From: Paralichthys olivaceus
Lineage: Eukaryota; Chordata; Actinopteri; Pleuronectiformes; Paralichthyidae
Assembly (NCBI RefSeq): GCF_024713975.1
Contig: NC_091096.1
Location: 6,761,001 to 6,825,000, forward strand
DNA: 64,000 bases
Direction: 5' to 3'
Shown: positions 12,880 through 46,343 of the stretch, one piece after another
Numbering within the stretch: position 1 is the stretch's first letter
Layout of the letters: every line of letters begins with the position of its first letter
Made by a program: the position numbers and the translations under genes
Notes under the pieces: model-generated
What the model saw: the letters and a program-made list of their open reading frames with translations, nothing else
Databases searched by the model: none
Told to the model about the DNA's origin: nothing

Positions 12880-13990
12880 GAAACCACCAGTGTATCAGCT
12901 GTGAAGAGTCAAAGCCCAGAGATCACGCCACGCTGTCCCACAGCAGCAGGCAGTGTCACAAGACATCAAGTCCAGACTACTGAGAAAGAAGGAAGGAAGG
13001 ATCTGCATGTTTTGTTTTCTCAACCTGACAAACAACCATGGATCGCTTCTCAATGTCCTGCTACAACAATAATCCCTTCTGGTAAAACTACTTCTAGGAT
13101 GTGCAGTTTTATGTCACAACATCAGACTTCACCACAGTTCCAGAACCATTGGAAGTAGAGATTATGGCAAATGGATCTATCTCCCCACAATGGAGCTCAT
13201 ATTAGAACCTGGAGATATGTTCTGAGCCACAACACTGACAACAACTGTCTCCAGGCTGCTGGAAACGTTTTATCAAACCAGAATGAAGAATAAGTCCAGC
13301 AAGTGGATTTTTATTGTCAAATGTCAAGTCATGGGTCAAAGATTTCATATTGACAAAACATCTGTTCCCAGCTGGTTCAGAAACAGAGCATGAACCGATG
13401 AGGCTCAAAGTCAAGTTATTAGAACAACTCCAAAAGGAAACCACCACTACGTCGCTCACATCAAGACCTTGCTGCACGGGCCAAGCTGTGCTGCTTCCAG
13501 TGTGGAATATGTGGCATTAAACAGCAGATCTGCTCAAACACCAGAGCCTGAAGCAGAGGTGAGGAGAAGACACCACATGCTACTTTTGTCAACAAAGTTT
13601 TGATGAATGTGTGAGTGATGTGTTCTTCAAAGCCCATGAGTCAATTTGACACCTTAAATGTCAGAGCTTTGTTTCAGATGTTTCCTGGTTCTACTCAAGT
13701 ATTTCACCCACAGTGAGAGTCATCCTCAAAACAAGGATGAACTCTGTGGTTGAGTCTGATGTGGGTTTACAAGAGTCACGACTGAGCAGTGACAAAACAA
13801 ATGTCATCATGTGCTGCCCTCTGGTGGGAGTCAATATAAAATACAGCTTAGACTGAATAAAAGGCTTCATGAAAACCCCTCACCAGCATTATTTAAGTTT
13901 CTTACCTCTCCTTAACTGTATCTTTTATTAGTTTACCTGTATTTTTCATAATCTTAATGTGATACAAAATACATTTCAGGCATTTAAGTT
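12880..13990. other. Unexplained gene-free stretch downstream of pi4ka
   Basis: This kilobase is more balanced in composition and freer of simple repeats than its surroundings. It has consecutive open segments in different plus-strand frames (about 12,901-13,158 and 13,314-13,520) but no recognisable protein family. It could be a decayed retrogene or transposon, part of a non-coding transcript, or chance. I make no functional call. Confidence 0.3.
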
Positions 13991-13998
13991 AATAGATC

Positions 13999-14965
13999 TT
14001 TATTTGATATCATATCTTATGCGTTTTTTCATTCAAAATGCATGATGACAGAAAAGGAGACAGAAAATGGGCATAATGGGATATAAATATACAAAGAGAG
14101 GCATAATCTTTACAATCAGTAACATTACATGAAGGCTTAAGCTAACCGTATGGACATGGGGCACAGCACTTTGGATTACTGAAACAATTTCCACCAAAAG
14201 TCACATTGGTCACAGGCAACATGGGAGTTAACACTTAACTTCATGCAACTGCCCGACATTCAAGCTGTGCCTTCACCATCCACAAACAATAAAAAAGTTT
14301 TATTTACGTTATTTACGTTTTCTTCCCTCCCCTTTGGCAATGCTAAATATACAAAACACAGCCCCTGATGTAACTGCAAATATGGAAACCCCAAAATACA
14401 GACAGCATAAACCAAGTCTATCCAGTGTCACTGTGAAATACACGACGAGTACCATGCCACAGATCAAATAACTCCTGACTGGTCCATGATTAAAAAAAAG
14501 AGAAGCACAGTAGTACAGTCAAGTACGAGATGACAGAATAGGCCACGTTGGTCAGAACTGAAACCTACTACTTTGGCTACTTCAAGTATCCGATTACATT
14601 TCAAACCCCATCTAAAAATCAACAGCTTCCAGAATTCACAGTCACAAATATTTCAAATGATTTCAAATCGGCACAAACTCTGATAAGGAATATAGTGAAC
14701 GTGCTGATTACCATGAGTTTTTCCAGAAGTGCACGGAAGTCAAGATGCTAGTGCAATAGTACGGTAATTGAAAACAACACTGATTTTCAACATAATGTAA
14801 TAAATAACAGAAGAGACAAGAAGAGAGGAAACAAGAAGCCAAACATCGAATAATCAGCAGAAATAATGATCCACATTCATCAGTGGTGAACATTATTAAC
14901 AAAGGCACAAACTCATGCACACACCATGTACCTGCTGCTAAATGCACATGCTTAGGCACACCTGT
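13999..14965 (-). other. pi4ka: pi4ka 3' UTR (approximate)
   Basis: Sequence after the pi4ka stop codon, read on the minus strand. AATAAA signals (TTTATT on the plus strand) occur at 14,299-14,304 and 13,999-14,004, so the transcript probably ends near one of them. No other gene is visible inside. Confidence 0.5.
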
Positions 14966-38116
<23,151 letters not shown>

Positions 38117-38262
38117 GTTTACCCAAACAACAGACGGAGAGATTCACCGAGAGGAAGAGAGCGAGCGGCTGGCAGCGCCGCAGTACGGCAGCCCGGCAGG
38201 GACAAATGTGTTCCCCTGTTAGCGGAGCGGAGCCAGACCCACAGACTGTAAACAGCCTGGAG
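38117..38262 (-). promoter_or_regulatory. pi4ka: pi4ka 5' UTR and CpG-rich promoter region
   Basis: From exon 1 to about 38,250 the DNA is GC- and CpG-rich (GAGCGAGCGGCTGGCAGCGC, GCGGAGCGGAGCC) with no TATA box. This looks like the CpG-island promoter of a broadly expressed gene. It ends abruptly at the AT-rich minisatellite. The transcription start is not determinable by eye. Confidence 0.55.
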
Positions 38263-38273
38263 CCCCACATGAA

Positions 38274-38857
38274 TACTGTTATAACTTTATACTTTATACT
38301 GTTATAACTTTATACTTTATACTGTTATAACTTTATACTGGTGTAACTTTATACTGTTTTAACTTTATACTGTTATAACTTTACACTTTATACTGTAATA
38401 ACTTTATACTGTTTTGACGTTATACTGTTTTAAATGTATACTGGTGTAACTTTATATTATATACTGTTATAAATGTATACAGTTTTAACTTTAAACTGGT
38501 GTAACTTTATACTATATACTGTCATAACATTATACTGTTATAACTTTATTCTGTTTTAACTTTATACTGGTGTCACTTAATAATTTATACTTTATACTGT
38601 TATAACTGTATACTGTTATAACTTTATACATTATACTGTTATAACTTCATACTGTTTTAACTTTATACTGTTATAACTTCATACATTATACTGTTATAAC
38701 TTCATACTGTTTTAACTTTATACTGTTTTAACTTTATACTGTTTTAACTTTATACTGTTATAACTTTATACATTATACTGTTATAACTTCATACTGTTTT
38801 AACTTTATACTGTTATAACTTTATACTGTTATAACTTTATACTGTTTTAACTTCATA
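38274..38857. repeat. AT-rich minisatellite, 16-bp unit
   Basis: About 580 bases of tandem copies of ACTGTTATAACTTTAT and variants (ACTGTTTTAACTTTAT, ACTGGTGTAACTTTAT), some with a 7-base ACTTTAT or ACATTAT extension; about 33 units. The commonest form carries the perfect 8-bp palindrome GTTATAAC. C is rare on the plus strand. The array lies between the divergently transcribed pi4ka and snap29. Confidence 0.96.
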
Positions 38858-39100
38858 TGTAAACTAAACACTGATGTCTAATGTTTCACTTCATGTGGCA
38901 AGTTTTTACATCGTCATCAGCCAAAAAAGACAGATAAAAAAGATATGAAATAGTAAATATTTGTTCCTGTAAACAGTGAGAAATCGATAATCTAATAAAT
39001 CTAAATAAAGCTTCATCTAATTACGTTTTGAAAAATCAAAATATACAGAGTTATTATTATAGTAGTAGTAGTATTTACGGTGGAAGAGAGAGCTTAAAAT

Positions 39101-39319
39101 ATTTAAAGGTCCAGTGTGTAAAATTTAGGTGAAATGGATCTATTGGTATAAATTGAATATAAAATAATCCTAGTAATGTTTTCAATAATGACATGACAGA
39201 GAACCTGTCTACCATTGGTTCTCTGTCATGTTTGGAAGGGGAGGGTAAGGTTAGGGTCAGCTGCAACACGCAACTTCACCACTAGATGTCACTGAATTCT
39301 ACACACTGAACCTTTAAAT
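39101..39319. mobile_element. Short non-autonomous MITE, deleted copy
   Basis: A 219-base element with imperfect terminal inverted repeats of about 28 bases: left starts ATTTAAAGGTCCAGTGTGTA, right is the inverse with a few mismatches, ending TACACACTGAACCTTTAAAT. The inner sequence (GGATCTATTGGTATAAATTG near the left, CACCACTAGATGTCACTGAA near the right) matches a repeat family I recall as very common in percomorph genomes; this copy lacks its middle. It has no coding capacity. The TTTAAA ends make the target duplication ambiguous. Confidence 0.8.
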
Positions 39320-39390
39320 ATAAAGGTCCCATTCTGTGGTAAAGACAGATGGTTACAAACTTAATCTCACACACTGGACCTTTAAATATT
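39320..39390. mobile_element. Fragment of the same MITE, opposite orientation
   Basis: Abutting the preceding element is a 71-base piece ending CACACACTGGACCTTTAAAT, the family terminus in reverse. It begins with AAAGGTCCCATTCTGTGGTA, which looks like inverted inner sequence of the same family. The two pieces suggest an insertion next to or into an older copy. Confidence 0.65.
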
Positions 39391-39556
39391 ATGTTGGGGA
39401 CACAGATTTGGTGAGATGATGTCTGAAGATTGCGTCAGAAACTGCTACGAGTTGTTCTATTAGTAAAAAACACAAAATAAGACATTAATGCGTCATGTGA
39501 CTGCGTGATATTTATCAACGTTGAGCTCGTGCTACAGCTGCAAGTACTATGTGCGC

Positions 39557-39631
39557 TGACGTCATCCAACGTGACCGGAAGTCTCTCAGTCATCTGAGCC
39601 ACAACAGCGTCTGCAGCTACGACGGTCAAAG
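39557..39631 (+). promoter_or_regulatory. snap29: snap29 core promoter and 5' UTR exon
   Basis: A perfect CRE (TGACGTCA, 39,557-39,564) and an ETS/NRF2 site (ACCGGAAGT, 39,574-39,582) lie 9 bases apart with no TATA box, typical of a housekeeping promoter. A short untranslated exon probably runs to 39,631 (donor GTTTGT), because the first coding exon begins exactly at its ATG after an acceptor. The start site is inferred. Confidence 0.55.
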
Positions 39632-40433
39632 GTTTGTCTGTTAAAACCTGAGGTTTTTATAGTTTCATCTCAGACATCTTCTGTTCCACCAGAACAACAC
39701 ACCGTGAGCTGACACAGGTTTATGGGGGTTGTTATTTGGATAGCTGTCAATCCTCGTTAGCTAGCTAGCTAGTAAACCAACACCCCTTCATTATGTTTAA
39801 CGCTTGAAATGTCAGGCTATAACCAGCGACAGTTACTTTACGTTCATGTTGACGGTTCGTGTGATTGTGAACGATGAGTGTGAGATATCGTGATAGGGTG
39901 TATTCAATGCTCAAGACACGTTTACTTTAAGCTAGCATGAGCTAACAGTCCGAAGCTAACGTTAACGACTTCCTCTCAAAATTGGGCTATTATCTGTCAG
40001 ATTAAACAAGTTGTGGTGGAAGAAGGACTCAAAATATTTACTTAGGCAATTCAAAGTTCTAATATTGTTGTATACAATGCTCTGTTTCAAGTCCTACATT
40101 TATAAATCTTTTATAGCAGAGTAACTGAGGTTTTCCACTACAAGGTACTTTTATTGTGTAATTTTCCAGGAACCTGAAATATGATGTCATATGTTGCATT
40201 TGTTTCATAATCGATCGATTGTTTTGCCTACACATTACCAGAGAATAGTGAAAGATCCCTGTTTGTTATGTTTTCCCCTCAGACCAAGACGACATTTTAA
40301 ATCTTGTATGAATCGAATATTTCGTGCCCAGATGTTATTATCTCCAGGCGCTCTGCTGTTAGTGTTGTTGAATTGTTCAAACTTTCATGTTTTTTCTTGT
40401 GGTCTTACATAAATTCTTGTCTCAACTCCACAG

Positions 40434-41825
40434 ATGGCGTACCCTAAATCCCACAACCCGTTTGCAGATGATGACGATGAGGAAGGCTTTAAACCTAAAA
40501 GTCGGGGTTTCGATGATGACCCCAGTGATAGTGGGTTGAGTGACGCAGAGAGGAGGCAGCGATACCTGCAACAGGAAGTGATGCGTACAGCTCAGTCTGC
40601 TGTGGACAGCAGTTACCGCTCCCTCGGCCTCATCCACGAGTCTGAAAAGATGGGTGTGGAAACTGCAGAGGTATGTTGGGCAAATCAGCTTTTCTCCAGC
40701 ACACAAAGAATCATATTGACTCTGAGAGGTTAACAACCAACAAAAAGTTCTTATAGTATCTCTCACTCTACCCTCTCTCTCTCACACACTGGTTTTGTCT
40801 CTGTAGGAGCTGATGCGACAGGGTGAGGCTCTGAAGAGGACAAACAAGATGTTGGACCACATGGATCAGGACCTGAAGACCAGCCAGAAGCACATCAACA
40901 GTATAAAGAGCGTATGGGGCGGCCTCGTCAGTTACTTCAAGGGCACGCCAGAGACAAAGCCACCACCTGAGCAGCCTAATGCCTATCAGGCCAGTGACAA
41001 GTAAGGTTCTTAACCATGGCAGAGAAAACTGGTTTTATTATTTTTGCAGTTTCCAGCTACTTGTCATTGACTGTCCTTAATGAGTTAAACAATGCTTATC
41101 TCACTTTCTCATGCTCAGATTAGAGAACGCCTTGTCTGGCAGCAAAGACGTTGAAGATAGGTATCAAGCCAGCCACCCTAACCTAAGAAAGCTTAACACA
41201 GGAGGTAAGAGATGTTTACACAATGATGTCTGCAATGGCATAACCATACCACAAACTGGCTGCCACCATTTTGAATTTCTGTGTTTTAGGATTTGGAGCT
41301 TCGGCATCAGTAGATGACAGCTCATCTCAAAAGAACGGTCACCCTCAGAATAGACACCTTAGGGAGGCCCACCAGACCCTCGACAACAATTTAGGTAAAA
41401 AAAAAAATTTTTTTTTTCATAATACAAAGTTTTTTGTGGAACAGGGTGAAGATGTAATTCTCATCTTAAAATGATGGTGTTTTATTTACTATAATTTACC
41501 TTACACCCAAACACCATTACAATAAAATGGTTTATTCTGTCAAATTTTGAAATACTGTGAATCCTAACATAGCAGTGTATTACTGAATATTCTCAGTCAA
41601 GTGTGAAATGTTTTGTGTCGTACAGTTTAACTAGAGTCAGATATCCTTTCTGTGAATGACTTAGATGATATGTCTGATGGCTTGAGAAGACTAAAGAACC
41701 TCGGGCTCGGACTACAGAGTGAGATTGAGAGCCAGGACGACTCCATTGATTCTCTGCTTAATAAAGTGGACAAGATGGACAGCAAGATCCTCAACACGAA
41801 CAAACAGATTAAAAACCTTAAATAA
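40434..41825 (+). CDS. snap29: Synaptosomal-associated protein 29 (Qbc-SNARE)
   Basis: A soluble SNARE in membrane fusion; in the known family it pairs with syntaxin 17 and VAMP8 for autophagosome-lysosome fusion and with other syntaxins in trafficking. Coding exons: 40434-40670, 40807-41000, 41119-41204, 41290-41394, 41665-41825; 783 bases, 260 residues (human 258 by recollection). The N terminus [10 protein letters not shown] has an NPF motif (8-10) that binds EH-domain proteins. The first SNARE helix spans about 48-118 with the zero-layer Gln84 (RQGE) and the conserved [19 protein letters not shown]. The second spans about 208-257 with zero-layer Gln231 (ESQDDS). There is no palmitoylated Cys cluster and no membrane segment, as expected of SNAP29 rather than SNAP25. 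Exon 1 of the coding part begins exactly at the ATG. Intact. Confidence 0.97.
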
Positions 41826-42780
41826 ACAAACTCAGACTCACCCTACAGAGACAAGAACAAGTCAACATCCTCACTTTTCCATCCTGGGCTTTGTTGAATA
41901 CACATGTTCTTTGATTTAATCTTTTTTTAATGTACTGGAATATGTAACTAGCAGATAAACAAGTGGATATGTTTTTATTCAAATCAATTTCTTCTTGAGT
42001 GACATTCCCTTTTCTTTTTGAATTTGTTCATAAATCTGAGATTGTCTAGGTCCCTTCTGTCCTGTGCACACTTGCACATGCCTCCTGGAACATCCTTAAA
42101 ATGTGATTCATCTACTTGGTTGCTATGAAGGGAAGACTATATCATGTTTATTGGATGTAAAGCAGCGTTTGATCTGATTCATCTCTCTTAAGCTCCTCTG
42201 CCTTTCTGTCTCAGTGTAGTCAGCTGAGTTTTCACTTGTTGTGTGATAAGAGCGCCAGTTTGATCAGTTTTTGTGTGTATGATTCACATCCTGGACCCGC
42301 CTCCACATTTGTACAAAAACACTTTGCAAGACTCACTTGACCACCTTTGCCTTACATGTTACATGCATGCACAGTAGAATATCTGTTGGGGGTGTCTCCA
42401 CTGGTACATCTAATTACAATTCTTCAGTTTGATTTAGACTTTATGTTCGTGTGCACATGTGCTTTCAATTGCTTTATATACGATGTTGATATTGATAAAC
42501 TCTGTATCACATTAAATCCTGCAGACTGTGATGGATTGAATTGAGTAGTTAGCTTTAAGTTAAAAGCTCTTGAAACTGATGGAACATACATAATATTATA
42601 AATATAAATCATACCCAGGATAAAATGTCATAGGTGAGCAACTACATGAATGTTTTCAATATAGAAAAACAAAGGTTATTCAGATAAAACTATTAAGAAA
42701 CTGTTTCTTTTTATCATGTTAATCATGTATTTTAATTAAAACCACATACTCAATAAAAGTATAAGGGAATTCTCAGGTGT
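41826..42780 (+). other. snap29: snap29 3' UTR (approximate)
   Basis: AT-rich sequence after the snap29 stop without any gene; an AATAAA at 42,752-42,757 is the likely poly(A) signal. Confidence 0.55.
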
Positions 42781-45140
42781 CACAAAAGAGTTTGGAAGGA
42801 AGTCAAAAGTACCACAAGGTGGCGCCACAGTTGTAGAGTTGAATTCATTTACGATTAACTTCTGTAGCAATACACCAGAGTTAGCGTTTATTAACTCAAA
42901 TATATCACAGCTATTGGTTTGCATTGAAATTAGAGCCCTGAAATACATAAGCTGGGTGAATTTTAATAGAATAATACATTTCTATCTATCAGCACAGCTG
43001 TTGCAGCTGAAAGTAACTGATTATTTCCCCTGAAGGGATCAGAACAGAGCCACATTACTGTATTATCTTCTTTCAGCCTTTTAAAAGAGTATCATACTTT
43101 ACTGTTATTGAATATTCTACTGGGATTAGTCTTTTATAATGATGCATGATTCTGTCTGAATATGCCTTTGCCTCAGGTTGGGTGTGTTTTTACTCTACTG
43201 GTACCAGCTGTGTTGCTGTGTGTTGCTCAGGTCCTCATGTCCAAGTGTCTATTCATTATCATTCCTCTGTGTTGGACCAGCTGCTCCCACACAGACAACA
43301 AGCCTTCATTAGGATGACTTGCTAATTACAGTACACACGTCCCCCAAAACACACACATACACAACACTGGGGCTGCGGCAGAAGAAAAATGGGGATACCG
43401 GGATATCCAGGGCCCCCGAGCTGAGGGAGGCCCCTGCATGTCTGGACTGAAAAACACATATTTGTGACACCTCTGGCATATTTGTAACTATTGCATGTTT
43501 TGTATTTGTAGTAATATATTTGATCTATATTTAAAACAAAACTTATCTGAATGAGTGAAAAGCAAAACAATCAAACATGAAGTTGTATATTCCTGCAAGA
43601 AACATGCAGGAATATAAATCTAAGACGGTTTTTGCTGCAGTTACTGAAACTAAATTTGAGATTTTGAGCATGTTTTAATTTCAAAGGAACAGAGAAGAAC
43701 TTTTTATAATCCATCACAACCTTGGAGGTTTTACTTTTGTAGCTCCAGGGCAGAAATGTCTTGAATGTGTGTCTCAAAGTTTGACCATCTTTTTTCAGAG
43801 CAGTGACTTATTTCCATGAATTCAGTGGAGCCTCTGTAATGTGATTATTGAAGATGGTTGAACTTTGGCTACAGATCAACGTGCAGTAGAGTGAAACACA
43901 GGTAGAAGTTTCGCCGCACAGCCACCAACACCACCGATAAACGGAAGTCACCTCTGGGTTCTTTCCCTTCACGCCATCCATGGGGGCCGTGAGGGCTTTG
44001 AACAGCTGTCTTGTCAAAAGCAAACAGTGGCCGTGCTGTGACAAAGGCCGTCGGTGCTGGAATGCCCCCCTTTTCAGCCAGAGTAATCCCAGAACACACT
44101 GCTGTCGGAGCCCATCAGGCACTGGGCCAGAGACGGGCCTTCCTGCCCTTTGGAAAGCGGGTTAGCAGCAGAGGCAGGGCAGCCGGGGGGGGGGGGGGTG
44201 AAGCCTGCCTCAGAGGGGATGGACTGACTGGCTGACAGCACTCTATTGCCACTGTTGTAGTAAGAGAAAATAAAGAGTTGTGCTGACTGAGGGGAGTTTG
44301 GTAGGGAGCTGGCGGAGAGGCAGAAGGGAGGGAGGAGGAGGGCAGAGAAAGAAGGGAGGGCAGCTGGAGAGATTAATGGAGGAGGTGAAGTTCAAGTGCC
44401 TCGGACATGGAACACAAGAAAGAAGCCACGGGCATGAGTCTCTCAAAGGCTGAACATGGAATCGCATATTTGTCAGATCTTGGACCTCTTGCTCTTGCAT
44501 CTCTCAGGCCCATGTGCTTGTTATCAAGGACATGATAGTTGAGTGGTCAAGTCTTTGTTGTTTTTCTATTTTTCTATTCAATTTTCAGACAAAAACGCAA
44601 AATGACATGTGTAAAGCTAAGCACTCAAACGTTTCCCTAATGTCTATTTACCCCAATCATCCTCTTAACCTTCTTGGTTAAACACCAGTGAAAGAAGTAC
44701 TTTGAGATGATTTGAGCCATCCAGTGTCTCAGCTGCTTGTTTCGTCCGTCCACACATCATATCTGACACTTACATAACGAGAACAAACCCCAAATTGCCG
44801 GAGAATGTAGCTCAAATGCTTGATTATACACATTAACCGCCATTTCGCTTGTCCTCATCCCATTTACACCACAGGTAAAAATGCCAGGAATGCAAGAGAA
44901 ATGTGTTGATGGTCACAAGTTGCGTGTGTTCTCCTTTTAACTGTGAGCCGCTGCTTGTAAACACTGGTCAAACGGAGCAGTGCTGCGCTCACGATGGTAA
45001 TTGTAGAGGCGAGAAGTCAGAAATGCTCGGCCTGTGCAAAGAAAATCTGTGTTATTGGTAGATCTAACTGCCTTGATGCAGTAAAACACCCACATTAGAA
45101 AAATATGACAAGGGAGGGAGGGAAGGTGACAGTATAGTTG
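42781..45140. other. Intergenic stretch between snap29 and sbspon
   Basis: No gene is supported. The part at about 43,970-44,230 is GC-rich and open in several frames on both strands, but no family is recognisable; it ends in a 14-base G run at 44,185-44,198. The piece near 43,380-43,440 (GGGGCTGCGGCAG, GGCCCCCGAGCTGAGGGAGG) resembles worn transposon sequence. The rest is AT-rich. Confidence 0.5.
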
Positions 45141-46343
45141 TTTATTTTCTTACTAATGGACAGTGTACAGAGTATGCTGCGCTGCACTAATAAAATCATT
45201 GCTTGTTTTATAATAAATAAACACACAAACACAGGCACAGACATGGGAGAGAAAGTCACAGAGTTCCAGGGAGGAAAGTGTTTTACTGGCAATACACGAG
45301 TCCTCGTATAAAACCAGTGGAACAAGAGATGTGGGGAAATGTGTGTTTTTCAACAGTTTCTCTGAGAGAAAACATGAAGCCAGAGGAGAGAAGAAAAGGA
45401 AGAGCAGGGCGAGGAGGTGGGAGGACACTTTGCTGATTATCAAAATGAAGATACTGTTATTGGAATCTAAAAGGTTTTTTGAAAAACAGCCAGTGAGACA
45501 AAGAAAACATCAACAAAGCCATTCCTTTCAGTCTTGGCCACAGAGGACAGAGAGAACCAGAGTGAAATTCTCTTAAATGGCTCTTTTTCCTCTCCAACAA
45601 TATTAGATCTAAACACTAAAAAACATCAGTGACTCACTGTAAGAGGAGGCAGACGTGAACGAGGAAGCTTGATGGGAGACAAAGACACAAATGTAAGCAC
45701 CTGAGAATCAATACCTGATATTCACCTTGACTTGCTGGCATTAATGTTTTGTTTAAAAAGAAATGATCACAGGGACAAAACTGTAAAAATACACATATAT
45801 TGGCTTAAGGATTCTAGCGATGGATACAATTTGAACCAGTTTTCAGTATCTTTAACCAGCAGGTGATTTAGGGCCCTGTGAATTACTGGGTGTTTGGTGT
45901 TTAAACTGTTGGATACAACAAGTGTAGTTATATAGACACATATACATTACACATAAACAATCAAAAGTAGAAAATGTATAAAGCAAAATAATATATTTAT
46001 ATATTTATACATTATGCATTAACAAATGCATTTGCATTGATGGAGGTAGATAGCAAAGATTGAGAGGTAAAAAGGTATTTAGATGTTGCTGTGCTTTATA
46101 GGAGAAAAAGTACATAATGTGGCTGTAAAATCTGAAGTAAAATGCAAGGATTTCTGTGTGCTTATAGTAATAGTTTATACAGTACAGATTATGAGGTGAA
46201 AAAAACAAAAAGTGGCAGGATGCTGTTGATCTCCTTGAGTTACCCATCCAGGAATCTGGCTTGGCTGGCAGGGCGCTCCACAGTGAGCAGGAGGCGTCCA
46301 GGGGGATGTCGTCCCTGCACACGGATGTCTGGGGTTTGAATGC
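45141..46343 (-). other. sbspon: sbspon-like 3' UTR (approximate)
   Basis: Downstream of the stop on the minus strand. No strong poly(A) signal is near the stop; AT-rich sequence at about 45,980-46,015 or the AATAAA (TTTATT on plus) at 45,141-45,146 may end the transcript. The length is therefore uncertain. Nothing else is seen here. Confidence 0.35.

Noticed and set aside
38274..38857. CRISPR-like array
   Set aside because: Units are directly tandem without unique spacers, and the context is a vertebrate genome; it is a minisatellite.
46005..46322. 105-codon minus-strand frame beside the last sbspon-like exon
   Set aside because: The exon is read in another frame, which ends CHCPPYSVLFV in line with the family; this frame starts inside the 3' UTR.
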